NCBI GenBank assembly: GCA_964622255.1
Contig: CAZUPK010000008.1
Location: forward strand, 1-29,398
Length of the DNA: 29,398 nt
Reading direction: 5' to 3'
Source of the DNA: SZUA-1377 sp964622255
GTDB taxonomy: Bacteria > Campylobacterota > Campylobacteria > Campylobacterales > QNZT01
Below are positions 8,201-16,180 of this stretch, one piece after another. The first letter of the stretch is position 1, and every line of letters starts with the position of its first letter. Position numbers and translations under genes: made by a program. The notes beneath the pieces are model-generated. The model saw nothing but the letters and a program-made list of their open reading frames with translations. It was not told the origin of the DNA and ran no database searches.

Positions 8201-8305
8201 AGGAACTTCTAAAAAACTAGGTAGTCCATAGAAAACAAAGAAAGCACAATCTTTTGTTACAACTTCTTGAGTATATACAGCATAGCCCTCGTCATTGTGC
8301 CTAGA
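8192..8305 (-). pseudogene. Possible C-terminal remnant of an unknown gene
   Basis: Reading the minus strand from 8305 to 8192 gives 37 codons with a natural protein look (HNDEGYAVYTQEVV, then CAFFVFYGLPSFLEV) and a proper stop. Upstream stops in every frame cut it off, and its last residues overlap the end of gpsA. I do not recognise a family. It may be the tail of a lost gene or an accidental frame opposite intergenic DNA. Confidence 0.25.
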
Positions 8306-8362
8306 CTATGAATAAACTGTCAAAGCTATGAACTATCTAGCCTTTTGGATGTTCCTTGAAGC

Positions 8363-8399
8363 TTTTTCAAAGATCCCTTAGAAAGAGACCTTTGAAAAA
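8363..8399. terminator. Bidirectional terminator between gpsA and the lipoprotein gene
   Basis: The arms 8363-8375 (TTTTTCAAAGATC) and 8387-8399 (GACCTTTGAAAAA) pair over 13 positions with one mismatch, closed by an 11-nt loop. The outer A/T pairs give a U-rich tail for either strand. It sits between two convergent genes, where a shared terminator is expected. Confidence 0.65.
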
Positions 8400-8418
8400 T
8401 ATGTGCAGTTTTTTATCT

Positions 8419-9492
8419 TTACCTATATATACCTAAACTTCTCAAAGTTTCCAAAGTTATAGCACCCGTTGCCAAACCATTTGCTTCTTGATATTTTCTA
8501 ACAGCTACTTTAGTTTCAGTTCCGATAACACCATCTATCGATCCAGGATCAAATCCTGCTTGTAAAAGCGCTCTTTGCATCATCATTATTCTAGGCCTTG
8601 TAAAGTTCGTCTCACAAAGAACTGGAAGCCATTTTACTTGACTATCTTGAACCTTTACCCTTTGGGTCACAGTTTTATATACTGCTGGTATTTTTATAGT
8701 TTTTGTGGTTTCTGGGGACACTAATTCTTTGACTTTTACAGTTTTATATACCGCTGGTATTTTTACAACCTTTTCTTTTGCGGGAGTTTCCACAACTTTT
8801 TTAGTTACAGTTTTGTAAACTGCCGGAATAGGTTTACTTACTGTACAAGCTGGTTTTACCATAACCCTCTTAGTTATAACCTTATACTTTGCCGGAATCT
8901 TGACCAAACACATAACTTCTCCGGTAGGAGTAACTTTTCTTTTTAAAGTATCATAAGAGTAAACACCTCCTCCTTTCTTCCATTCAGTATGAGCTGGTTC
9001 AACTAAAACTCTCTCATTTACCATCTTGTATTGTGCAGGTATGGCAACAAGCTTTGTAGTAGCTGGTTTAACTAAAACTTTTTCAGTTACAGTTTTATAT
9101 GTTGCAGGAATGGTTTCTATTTTAGTGCTAGCTTCCTTTACCAATACTTTCTTAGTTACAAACCTATACTTTGCAGGAACTCTGATAAGTTTAGTGCTAG
9201 GCTCTTTTACTAAAACTTTCTTCTTTACTGTAGTAAATTTTTCCGGAACTAACACTCTTGCATAACACTCTCCTGCCTTTGCATTTACAGGAAAAACTTC
9301 ACCTTTTCTTTTTATTGTAACATTTTGCTTAACAACAGTAGATCGAAGTTTTGCTACTTCAATGTCTTTTGTTGATTGTTTAGCGATAGCATCGTCTATA
9401 TCGCAACTAGTTCTCTGTGCACAACCACTAAAGTTTGCCATAAGAGCAACCGAAATGGTAACTAGTAAGTAATTTTTTAACTTATAATTCAT
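8419..9492 (-). CDS. Lipoprotein with eight 23-residue repeats and a peptidoglycan-binding domain
   Basis: A 357-residue envelope protein. A signal peptide ends in a lipobox with FSGC, making C24 the likely lipidated residue. Residues 82-290 are eight tandem copies of a 23-residue unit of the form IPAxYKTVTxKVLVKPAxT, beginning at residues 82, 105, 128, 151, 199, 222, 245 and 268. The spacing is exact except in copy four, which has 25 extra residues (about 172-196, KGGGVYSYD to VMCL). The final 60 residues (about 297-357) are a PG_binding_1 domain (MMQRALLQAGFDPGSIDGVIG, then TKVAVRKYQ) that should hold peptidoglycan. The overall design suggests a beta-rich stalk that ties the outer membrane to the cell wall. 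No enzymatic domain is seen. It stands alone on its strand. The function beyond anchoring is inference. Confidence 0.88.
   Translation of the reverse strand: MNYKLKNYLLVTISVALMANFSGCAQRTSCDIDDAIAKQSTKDIEVAKLRSTVVKQNVTIKRKGEVFPVNAKAGECYARVLVPEKFTTVKKKVLVKEPSTKLIRVPAKYRFVTKKVLVKEASTKIETIPATYKTVTEKVLVKPATTKLVAIPAQYKMVNERVLVEPAHTEWKKGGGVYSYDTLKRKVTPTGEVMCLVKIPAKYKVITKRVMVKPACTVSKPIPAVYKTVTKKVVETPAKEKVVKIPAVYKTVKVKELVSPETTKTIKIPAVYKTVTQRVKVQDSQVKWLPVLCETNFTRPRIMMMQRALLQAGFDPGSIDGVIGTETKVAVRKYQEANGLATGAITLETLRSLGIYR
8623..9249 (-). repeat. Tandem 69-bp coding repeats
   Basis: These are the DNA copies of the 23-residue protein units. The units near 8669 and 8738, for example, share almost all bases around ACAGTTTTATATA, while others have drifted. 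Length differences through slippage or recombination are therefore possible. It is coding sequence, not a CRISPR array. Confidence 0.8.
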
Positions 9493-9688
9493 TTTAAGAC
9501 TCCCAATCTTGATATAATTAACATATTATGGTATAAAAAATATTACCAAGTAATAAATTATTAAATCTAATTTTTATTTATTATGTAAGTTTAAGTATAA
9601 AAATGATTTGTTGTTGTTTTATATGGAATCGATTTGGCTAAATTTTGTCTAAACTTGGTATAGATATTGCTAGTCTTTATTAAAAAAT

Positions 9689-9717
9689 TTGCCATTTTAA
9701 GAGCTTTTTTATATAAT
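9689..9717 (+). promoter_or_regulatory. Sigma-70-type promoter of purH
   Basis: A -35-like TTGCCA (9689-9694) and a consensus -10 TATAAT (9712-9717) are separated by exactly 17 bp. Transcription would begin about 25-30 nt before the purH start codon. It lies in the 259-nt gap between divergent genes; the other promoter, for the lipoprotein gene, is not clear to me. Confidence 0.6.
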
Positions 9718-9751
9718 TTCTCAATCTTAAAAAAACAATAAGGATGTTAAG

Positions 9752-11284
9752 TTGAGGGCATTGATAAGTGTTAGTGATAAAAGTGGAGTTGTAGCTTTTG
9801 CAAGAGAGCTTGAGAGTTTGGGATATGAGATAATATCAACAGGTGGAACTTATAAAATTTTACAAGAAAATGAGATAAAAGTTATAGAGGCTAGTGAAGT
9901 TACAAAGTTCCCAGAGTGTTTTGAGGGTAGAGTAAAAACTCTAAATCCTTTTATCCACGGTGGGATACTTTATAGAAGAGACAAAGATGAGCATATAACT
10001 CAAGCAAAAGAGTTAGGTATAGGGGCAATCGATTTAGTTTGTGTAAATCTTTATCCATTTAAAGCAACCATTGAGAAGACTGATGATTTTGAAAAAATCA
10101 TAGAAAACATAGATATTGGTGGACCGGCTATGGTTAGAAGTGCGGCTAAAAACTTCAACGATGTTATCATAGTTACCGATATAAGTGATTATGACACAGT
10201 TTTAGATGCTTTAAAAAATAATAAAAATAGTATTGAGTTTAGAAGAACTCTTATGATAAAAGCTTATGAACATACAGCAAGTTATGATGCTATGATAGCA
10301 AACTATATGAATAAAAGATTTAACAATGGTTTTGGTAAAAAACAGTTTATCGTAGGAAATAAAGTTTTTGATACAAGATATGGAGAAAACCCTCATCAAA
10401 AAGGTGCTTTATATGAGTTTGACTCTCACTTTAGTGATAAGTTTATAGTGGTAAAAGGTGAGCCTAGTTTTAACAATATGGGAGATATAAGTGGGGCTTC
10501 TAAGATAGCATCAAGTTTTGGTGATAAAAATGCAGTTTGTATTGTAAAGCATGGAAATCCTTGTGGGTTTGCTATAAAAGATACACTTTTAGAAAGTTAT
10601 ATACAAGCTTTAAAGTGTGATCCTATAAGTGCTTTTGGCGGAGTTGTTGCTGTAAATGGTATAGTTGATTTAGAATTGGCTAAAAAGATGAATGAGATAT
10701 TTTTAGAAGTTGTTTTTGCAGCAGATTTTACAGATGATGCCCTTAAAGAGTTAAGTAAAAAAAAGAGAATAAAACTTTTTAAACAAGGGACTAAAAGATT
10801 AGAGATGTCAAATGATTCTTTTAATTTTAAAATAGTTGATGGCGGTTTTGTATATCAAGATAGTGATAAAGTTAAAGATGATGAAGTTTTAAATGCTGAG
10901 TGTAAAACTGAAAAAAAGGCAACGGATGAGCAAAAAAAAGATATGGAAATAGCTTTAAAGGTTGCTTCTTTAACAAAATCTAACTGTGTTGTATATGTTA
11001 AAAACTCTGCTATGGTTGCAGTTGGTATGGGTATGACAAGTAGAGTTGATGCGGCAAAAGCGGCCATAAGAAAGGCTGAGGATTTAGGACTTGATTTAGA
11101 GGGGTGTGTATTGGCTAGTGAAGCTTTTTTCCCATTTAGAGATAGTATAGATGAAGCAGCAAAGGTAGGAGTTAGTGCGATTGTAGAACCGGGTGGAAGT
11201 ATAAGAGATAAAGAGGTTATAGAGGCTGCAAATGAGTATGGGATGAGTTTATACTTTACAGGGAGAAGACACTTCTTACACTAA
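9752..11284 (+). CDS. purH: Bifunctional AICAR formyltransferase/IMP cyclohydrolase
   Basis: A 510-residue PurH, catalysing the last two steps of de novo purine synthesis: formylation of AICAR with 10-formyl-THF, then ring closure to IMP. The N-terminal MGS-like IMP cyclohydrolase domain opens with ALISVSDKSGV and contains GRVKTLNPFIHGGIL (about 58-72). The formyltransferase domain has the catalytic KHGNPCGFA motif (about 268-276) and the typical C-terminal end (AIVEPGGSIRD, then FTGRRHFLH). The length is normal. The start codon is TTG at 9752 with AAGGA 7 nt upstream; the N-terminus MRALISVSDK fits the family well. A sigma-70-like promoter precedes it. Confidence 0.97.
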   Translation: MRALISVSDKSGVVAFARELESLGYEIISTGGTYKILQENEIKVIEASEVTKFPECFEGRVKTLNPFIHGGILYRRDKDEHITQAKELGIGAIDLVCVNLYPFKATIEKTDDFEKIIENIDIGGPAMVRSAAKNFNDVIIVTDISDYDTVLDALKNNKNSIEFRRTLMIKAYEHTASYDAMIANYMNKRFNNGFGKKQFIVGNKVFDTRYGENPHQKGALYEFDSHFSDKFIVVKGEPSFNNMGDISGASKIASSFGDKNAVCIVKHGNPCGFAIKDTLLESYIQALKCDPISAFGGVVAVNGIVDLELAKKMNEIFLEVVFAADFTDDALKELSKKKRIKLFKQGTKRLEMSNDSFNFKIVDGGFVYQDSDKVKDDEVLNAECKTEKKATDEQKKDMEIALKVASLTKSNCVVYVKNSAMVAVGMGMTSRVDAAKAAIRKAEDLGLDLEGCVLASEAFFPFRDSIDEAAKVGVSAIVEPGGSIRDKEVIEAANEYGMSLYFTGRRHFLH

Positions 11285-11307
11285 ACTATTTTTAAGAATA
11301 TCCGATT

Positions 11308-11335
11308 TACCACCAAGAAAAACTTTAAGGTGGTA
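11308..11335 (+). promoter_or_regulatory. Hairpin that hides the ribosome-binding site of the next gene
   Basis: TACCACC (11308-11314) and GGTGGTA (11329-11335) pair perfectly around a 14-nt loop. The 3' arm includes most of AAGGTGG, the apparent ribosome-binding site 6-7 nt before the ATG at 11340. Folding would limit translation, so thermosensing or coupling to purH translation is possible. A weak purH terminator is the alternative, but no U tract follows. Confidence 0.45.
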
Positions 11336-11339
11336 GATT

Positions 11340-12089
11340 ATGTTTGAAAACTCTATAGTAGTTTTGAGTGGGGATAACAGGGCTTTTAATAATGCTTTTT
11401 TAAAAAGATTTTATCAAAAAATAAAAGAGGTTAGACTTTTAACAAGTGATATATTTGATAAAAGTTATGATGAGTATAAAAAGATAAAATTGTGTTCAAA
11501 TAGTGGAAATATAGAAGACACACTAGGTGGAAGTAGTTATCTTTTTAATTTTGTAAATGAAGAGTTAAAACTTTTAAAAGAGTATAGTATATATGGTGAA
11601 TTTTCGTTTAATAGTAGAAAACTTTTAAAAGAGATTATAAAGAGTCCAACTTTAAAAAGAGTTATTTTTATAAGTGATGGCACAACATCTATAGTAAATG
11701 ATAAAATGGTAAAAAATGTAGTTATAAAATATGCAAAAATATCTAAAACAACAGCGATAAACTATCTTCTAGCAAAAGGTTCTTCTATAGATGAACTACT
11801 AGATAGTATGCTTTTTACAGCTAAAAATACAAATAATGGAGATATCTTTGTTAAAAAAGTCCAAGAGGTTCAAACTTTTAGTAAAAGATTAAAATCACTA
11901 TTTGCTTCTAAGACAAAGATAGAAGAAGCTAGAGAGAGTTTTTTTACATCTAGTGAGATGAGTAGAATGGTTGATTATGGAAGATACTATAAGATAGCTC
12001 TTGAAAATGAGAAGCACAGGTTAAATGTTTTCACAGATAGACTAAGAGAGTTATCTGTAAACTCAGAGGAAAAAGAGTTGAAGAGTTGA
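11340..12089 (+). CDS. Uncharacterised 249-residue cytoplasmic protein
   Basis: I do not recognise this protein. It lacks a signal peptide and membrane segments. The first about 130 residues alternate beta-like hydrophobic strands (SIVVLSGDNRAF, then RVIFISDG) with helices and could be a Rossmann- or P-loop-like fold without a Walker motif. The segment 130-249 is strongly helical and charged, with possible coiled coil near 175-240 (RLKSLFASKTKIEEAR, ENEKHRLNVF). Pattern and codon use match the surrounding genes, so it is a real gene rather than an import. It begins 55 nt after purH with its ribosome site in a hairpin, and converges on sppA with only 17 nt between the stops. A DNA-polymerase-III-delta-like (HolA) fold could be tested, as the strand/helix layout and length of the N-terminal half loosely recall it, but I cannot claim it. 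Confidence 0.75.
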   Translation: MFENSIVVLSGDNRAFNNAFLKRFYQKIKEVRLLTSDIFDKSYDEYKKIKLCSNSGNIEDTLGGSSYLFNFVNEELKLLKEYSIYGEFSFNSRKLLKEIIKSPTLKRVIFISDGTTSIVNDKMVKNVVIKYAKISKTTAINYLLAKGSSIDELLDSMLFTAKNTNNGDIFVKKVQEVQTFSKRLKSLFASKTKIEEARESFFTSSEMSRMVDYGRYYKIALENEKHRLNVFTDRLRELSVNSEEKELKS

Positions 12090-12119
12090 AAGGGCTTAGA
12101 TAGATTTCACCAAGCCCTT
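12090..12119. terminator. Hairpin between convergent genes
   Basis: AAGGGCTT (12090-12097) and AAGCCCTT (12112-12119) pair perfectly with a 14-nt loop. It lies directly after the stop of the 249-residue gene and covers the last codons of sppA. The position suits a bidirectional terminator, although no long T run follows on either side. Confidence 0.5.
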
Positions 12120-12952
12120 AAACCATAAAGGTTTGAATAGATAGAAAAGCCTACTTTAGAGATGAATTTATCTAAGAACTTATCAAATCTATCCTCTTTT
12201 TTCCACACAGGATTTTTTACCCTTGCCAACTTATATAAAAGCTCTTTTGCTTCATAGATAGTTCCTATTTCATCAACAAGTCCTACTTTTTTAGCTCCTT
12301 GTGCAGTAAAAATATGTGCATTGGCAAACTTATCTTTATCTGATAACTTTAGTCCTCTAGCTTTTGCAACATCTTTAACAAACATATCATAAGTATTGTT
12401 TATAACCTTTTGAAGTTCTGCTTTTTCATAGGGTTTCCACTCTCTTGTTGGAGTTCCTATCTGCTTATATTTTCCAGCTTTTATAACTTGCTCTTTGATG
12501 CCTAGCTTACTAGATAGCTCTTCTATATTTGCAGACTCGAAGATAACTCCTATACTTCCTATCATACTTCCGGGATTTGCTACTATTTTATTTGCCCATA
12601 TAGATGAATAGTAACTACCGCTTGTCATCATACCTTTTGCATAAGCTACAACTGGCTTTTTTTTACTTAATCTTTTTATAGCATAGCTCATCTCAACCGA
12701 CGGAGCAACTGCACCTCCTGGAGAGTTAACCTCTACTAAAACTCCTTTTATATTTGCTTTTTGAGCCTCTTTAATCTTTTCCAAAAACTCTTTATCATCA
12801 AATATCGCACCATTTAGGGTTATTTTTATAAGATTTGGTCTTTTAAGTTCTACACTTTTTGACGGAACAAAAACTAAATACAGTATAAGTAAAAATAGTA
12901 AAGATTTGAAATATTTTGAGATGAACTCAAGTATAGACTTTATAAAACTCAT
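12107..12952 (-). CDS. sppA: Signal peptide peptidase SppA (36-kDa type)
   Basis: A 281-residue membrane-bound serine protease of the S49 family that degrades cleaved signal peptides in the inner membrane. An N-terminal membrane segment is at about 15-31, with the catalytic domain on the outer side. The nucleophile is S111 in TSGSYY, and the general base is K163 in AGKYKQIG. Their spacing of 52 residues is that of the Ser/Lys dyad of Bacillus SppA. An oxyanion-type region VNSPGG is at 75-80. I place the start at 12952: ATG there overlaps the upstream stop as ATGA and gives MSFIKSILEF. A longer frame back to 13009 would run into the amidohydrolase and adds an unnatural basic leader. It is cotranscribed with the upstream amidohydrolase, as in Campylobacter. 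Confidence 0.94.
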   Translation of the reverse strand: MSFIKSILEFISKYFKSLLFLLILYLVFVPSKSVELKRPNLIKITLNGAIFDDKEFLEKIKEAQKANIKGVLVEVNSPGGAVAPSVEMSYAIKRLSKKKPVVAYAKGMMTSGSYYSSIWANKIVANPGSMIGSIGVIFESANIEELSSKLGIKEQVIKAGKYKQIGTPTREWKPYEKAELQKVINNTYDMFVKDVAKARGLKLSDKDKFANAHIFTAQGAKKVGLVDEIGTIYEAKELLYKLARVKNPVWKKEDRFDKFLDKFISKVGFSIYSNLYGLRAW

Positions 12953-14163
12953 ATATTTTCTCCTTGTATAATAGTTTCTTTGGCCTCTTTTGTGTGAAGT
13001 ATAAGCCACTTATATATGCTTTCTAACTCTTCAAAATCATCAGGAAGTTCGACCACTATTATATCGGCATCATAACCATTTTTTAAAACTCCTTTATTTA
13101 ACTTTAAAGCTTTTGCACTATTTTTTGTAACACTTGTCAATAATTTTTTAGAGAGTTCATCTATATCTATGTTTTCGTGGATAAACAGTGATGCTCTTAA
13201 CTCATCCCAAAGATTTAAAGAGATATTTGAAGTTAATCCATCTGTTGCGATAGTTAAGTTTTTTACTTTTGAAATATCTAACTTTGCATTTTCCAAAACT
13301 CTGTTTGAAACAGGACAACTTGCTATGGAGTAATCGTGATTGTTTATATACTCTAACTCTTTGTCATTTGCAAAGGTTGTATGGACAAATAGTGTATCGA
13401 CTCCATAGAAAAGTTTTAGATATTCTAAAGGTTCTATTAGAGGTTTAGCATAAGGGTTAAAAGTTCTTAAAAACTCTTTGAACTCTCCTTTACCACCTTC
13501 TAACCACTCTCTTTCAGCTCGACTCTCCATAAAGTGAGTTGCTACAACTTTTTTATCTTCTCTTGCTATCTGTAAAACTTTTTTTGCAAGTATTGGGTGG
13601 GTAGAGTAGGGAGAGTGAACGGAGATAGCAGGAATAAATCTATCATCTTGTAGTAAGAGGCTAGTTTGATATCTTTGAAAGAAGTTTTGATACATCATAT
13701 CAACTCCTTCTAGGCTACTTCCTAAAATTTCGTTAAATAAGACTACATTTATTTTTGAAGCTTTAGAGGCATTGATATCAAATCCGAAACTACTTATTTC
13801 ACCTACAGTTGTTGTTCCACTTTTTAAAAGTTTATTTAAAACTTCACTTATACTTTCGTCGCTACACTTATTTATAAGAGTTTGTTGATGCTTTAAAACA
13901 GTTTTTAGCCATTTTACAAATTCTCCATACTCTAAAGAGGTTTTGTTTGCTAAATATTCTAAATGTATATGAGTGTTTATAAGTCCTGGAAGTAAGACGA
14001 AATTTCCATCATACTCTTTAAGTTTAGCATCAGGAAACTTTTTTAAAAGTTCTTTTTTTGATGCAATCATTTTTATCTTTTTATCATATGCTATAGCCTT
14101 ATTTTTTAAAATATTTAACTCATCATCGAAAGTTACTATATATTTGGCACTTAATATTTTCAA
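12949..14163 (-). CDS. Metal-dependent amidohydrolase, aminofutalosine-deaminase-like
   Basis: A 404-residue member of the amidohydrolase superfamily (cytosine deaminase/chlorohydrolase branch). Metal-binding residues are visible: H65 and H67 in THIHLE, H210 in ATHFMES (with E213), H261 and D308 in ATDGLTSN; the superfamily metal-site pattern is therefore complete. A small flanking beta domain is formed by residues 1-58 and the C-terminus. Orthologues beside sppA in Campylobacterota are often annotated as aminofutalosine deaminase family hydrolases, which would place it near the futalosine route to menaquinone; the true substrate here is not shown by the sequence. The start is TTG at 14163 with AAGG 7 nt upstream. 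It overlaps sppA by 4 nt. Confidence 0.88.
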   Translation of the reverse strand: MKILSAKYIVTFDDELNILKNKAIAYDKKIKMIASKKELLKKFPDAKLKEYDGNFVLLPGLINTHIHLEYLANKTSLEYGEFVKWLKTVLKHQQTLINKCSDESISEVLNKLLKSGTTTVGEISSFGFDINASKASKINVVLFNEILGSSLEGVDMMYQNFFQRYQTSLLLQDDRFIPAISVHSPYSTHPILAKKVLQIAREDKKVVATHFMESRAEREWLEGGKGEFKEFLRTFNPYAKPLIEPLEYLKLFYGVDTLFVHTTFANDKELEYINNHDYSIASCPVSNRVLENAKLDISKVKNLTIATDGLTSNISLNLWDELRASLFIHENIDIDELSKKLLTSVTKNSAKALKLNKGVLKNGYDADIIVVELPDDFEELESIYKWLILHTKEAKETIIQGENI

Positions 14164-14181
14164 TTTATAACCTTTTTTAGA

Positions 14182-14187
14182 TATAAT
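14182..14187 (+). promoter_or_regulatory. -10 element of the aroQ operon promoter
   Basis: A perfect TATAAT lies 33 nt before the aroQ ATG in the short divergent gap. No strong -35 is seen 17 bp upstream (TTCAAT), which is common in Campylobacterota sigma-70 promoters. Confidence 0.4.
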
Positions 14188-14219
14188 TTTATCGAAAATT
14201 ATTAATACGAAGGAAACAG

Positions 14220-14708
14220 ATGAAAGTTACAGTCATACAAGGACCAAATCTAAATATGTTAGGACTAAGAGAGCAAAATATCTACGGACCTATGAAGCTT
14301 GAGGATATTCATAAGCAAATGGAGGCTTTTGCAAAGCAGTCAAATGTGGAAATAGAATTTTTTCAGTCAAATTTGGAGGGTGAGATAGTGGATAAAATCC
14401 AGGAGTGTTTAGGAGAATCTCACGCTATCATCATAAATGCCGGAGCATATACTCACACTTCCATAGCGATAGCCGATGCCATTAGAGCGGTTCAAATACC
14501 TACAATCGAAGTTCATATTTCAAATATATATGCAAGAGAGGAGTATAGACATAAGTCTATGATAGCTCCATATTGCACAGGTCAAATAACAGGTTTTGGA
14601 CCTTTTACCTATCACTTAGCTATGGTTGCTATAGTTCAGATCCTAAGTGAGATACAACAACAAATGCAACAAGTTCAACAGGCACAAAAAGTGGCTGAGG
14701 AAAAGTAA
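14220..14708 (+). CDS. aroQ: Type II 3-dehydroquinate dehydratase
   Basis: A 162-residue type II dehydroquinase, which converts 3-dehydroquinate to 3-dehydroshikimate in the shikimate pathway and forms dodecamers. The N-terminal GPNLNMLGLREQNIYG holds the catalytic arginine and tyrosine loop. NAGAYTHTSIAIADAI (about 81-96) carries the active-site asparagine, and EVHISNIYAREEYRHKS the conserved histidine and arginine. The C-terminus is an extra Q/A-rich tail (QQQMQQVQQAQKVAEEK) beyond the core fold. A ribosome site AAGGA precedes the ATG. It leads the long co-directional run that includes the flagellar genes; the M24 peptidase starts 3 nt after the stop. Confidence 0.96.
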   Translation: MKVTVIQGPNLNMLGLREQNIYGPMKLEDIHKQMEAFAKQSNVEIEFFQSNLEGEIVDKIQECLGESHAIIINAGAYTHTSIAIADAIRAVQIPTIEVHISNIYAREEYRHKSMIAPYCTGQITGFGPFTYHLAMVAIVQILSEIQQQMQQVQQAQKVAEEK

Positions 14709-14711
14709 AGT

Positions 14712-15695
14712 TTGAACTATATTTTAAAGGATGAAAATGCCATATATTATGAGTGTGGTTTTTCATCTGACAATGCACTGTTTTTGTCTTTGGATAGTCA
14801 AAACTATTTTATTACCGATAGCCGATATACTTATGAGGCAAAGCTATATCTAAAGGATGCTTTGGTAGTTGACGGTGGAAGAGATTTGGTAAAAAAGGCT
14901 AGAGAGATTTTAAGAAAAAGAAGAGTCAAAAAGCTTATCATAGATCCTAAAGAGTGGAATATAGAGGAGTTTGAAAAGTTAAGTAAACTTCACATCTCTT
15001 TTTCAAAAAGACCTAACTTTTCACAAAAAAAGAGGATAATTAAAAGTGAAAAAGAGATAAAAATCATAAAAGAGGCGGTAAGACTTGGTGCAAAAGCATT
15101 TGATGAGTTTGAAAATATTTTAAAATACTCCTATGGGAAAAGTGAAAAAAAATTAAACTTTTTGATGCAAAACATACTAAGAGATGGTGGTAATCATAGT
15201 CTTAGTTTTGAACCTATAGTAGCTTTTGATAGTAACTCTGCACTGCCTCATGCACTTCCTACTGATAGAGTTTTAGATAAAAATAGTTTAGTCTTAGTTG
15301 ATGCAGGGCTTAAATATAAAAGATATTGTAGTGATAGAACAAGAACATATATAGATAAAAAGGATAAAAAACAGCAAAAGATATATGATATAGTAAAAAA
15401 GGCTCATAATGAAGCTTTAAAGTTTGCAAAAGAGGGTGTAAAAGCAAAAGATATAGATAAAAAAGCAAGAGAGTTTATAGAAAAGGAGGGGTATGGAAAA
15501 TTTTTTATCCATTCAACTGGACACGGAGTAGGTCTTGATATCCACGAACTTCCTATTATATCTCCAAAAAGCGAAACTATCATAAAAGAAAATATGGTTT
15601 TTACCATAGAACCGGGGATTTATTTAGAAAATGAGTTTGGTGTGAGATATGAAAATATGGTAGTTATAAAAGGAGGAAGAGCTGAAATACTATGA
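14712..15695 (+). CDS. M24 family Xaa-Pro aminopeptidase
   Basis: A 327-residue metallopeptidase of the PepP/PepQ type that removes N-terminal residues preceding proline. A reduced creatinase-like N-domain spans about 1-110. The pita-bread catalytic domain shows all metal ligands: D in VLVDAGLKY, D in YCSDRTRT, H in HSTGHGVGLDIHE, E in FTIEPGIYL and E in RYENMVV, plus the active-site histidine in LPHALPTD. The start codon is TTG at 14712, directly after aroQ. Its last codons overlap folK by 4 nt. The order aroQ-pepP-folK is typical for Campylobacterota. Confidence 0.93.
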   Translation: MNYILKDENAIYYECGFSSDNALFLSLDSQNYFITDSRYTYEAKLYLKDALVVDGGRDLVKKAREILRKRRVKKLIIDPKEWNIEEFEKLSKLHISFSKRPNFSQKKRIIKSEKEIKIIKEAVRLGAKAFDEFENILKYSYGKSEKKLNFLMQNILRDGGNHSLSFEPIVAFDSNSALPHALPTDRVLDKNSLVLVDAGLKYKRYCSDRTRTYIDKKDKKQQKIYDIVKKAHNEALKFAKEGVKAKDIDKKAREFIEKEGYGKFFIHSTGHGVGLDIHELPIISPKSETIIKENMVFTIEPGIYLENEFGVRYENMVVIKGGRAEIL

Positions 15696-16180
15696 AAAAG
15701 AGACTTTCTCCTACACTGGAACTTTTTTTTGTAAAGAATTTTCCATATCTGAGTAAAAAAACCTCTACTAAAAAGCATACTGTTGTTGTAGGAGTTGGGG
15801 GTAATGTTGGTAATGTTATAAAAAGATTTCAAACACTTTATATTTACTTAAAAAAATCAAATAATTTTGATGTTATTGAAGTTGCTCCTATTTTAAAAAA
15901 TCCTCCCTTTGGTTACTATGAACAACCTGTTTTTTTTAACACTATAATGGTGCTTAAAACAAATTTAAATCCGCATCAAACTCTTAAAGTTCTTTTAAGA
16001 ATAGAAAAGAAATTTAAACGAAAACGATATTTTAAAGATAGTCCTAGAACTTTAGATTTAGATATGATATTTTTTGATAAAATCTTCTATTTTAAGAAAG
16101 ATTTGATCATACCTCATAAAGACTATCATCAAAGGGAGTCTGTCTTGATACCATTAAGTTTTATAAAGAGTAGTATATGA
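15692..16180 (+). CDS. folK: 2-amino-4-hydroxy-6-hydroxymethyldihydropteridine pyrophosphokinase
   Basis: A 162-residue HPPK, which transfers pyrophosphate from ATP to the pterin in folate synthesis. The core starts near residue 31 (VVVGVGGNVGN). It includes the substrate segment NPPFGYYEQPVFFNT (about 70-84), the metal and ATP-binding RTLDLDMIFF (about 127-136) and IPHKDYHQRESVL. About 30 basic residues precede the core, a longer N-terminus than in E. coli. The ATG overlaps the peptidase stop, and the stop overlaps flhF, both as ATGA. Folate synthesis and flagellar genes are thus translationally linked here. Confidence 0.93.
   Translation: MKKRLSPTLELFFVKNFPYLSKKTSTKKHTVVVGVGGNVGNVIKRFQTLYIYLKKSNNFDVIEVAPILKNPPFGYYEQPVFFNTIMVLKTNLNPHQTLKVLLRIEKKFKRKRYFKDSPRTLDLDMIFFDKIFYFKKDLIIPHKDYHQRESVLIPLSFIKSSI

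Noticed and set aside
8623..9249. Regular 69-bp repeats considered as a CRISPR array
   Set aside because: The units are joined without spacers, keep one reading frame, and encode a 23-residue motif in a lipoprotein.
9026..9265. 79-codon plus-strand frame that looks like a membrane protein
   Set aside because: It is the complement of the lipoprotein repeats; the repeated VLxxFTxTF pattern just mirrors them.
11295..11307. ATATCCGATTTA shared with 3118-3130, considered as an operator
   Set aside because: Only two copies of 12-13 bp are seen, and they are in AT-rich gaps; chance or a weak relic is likely.
12953..13009. Upstream extension of sppA
   Set aside because: It would lie inside the amidohydrolase gene and adds basic residues before the membrane segment; the ATGA-overlap start at 12952 is better.
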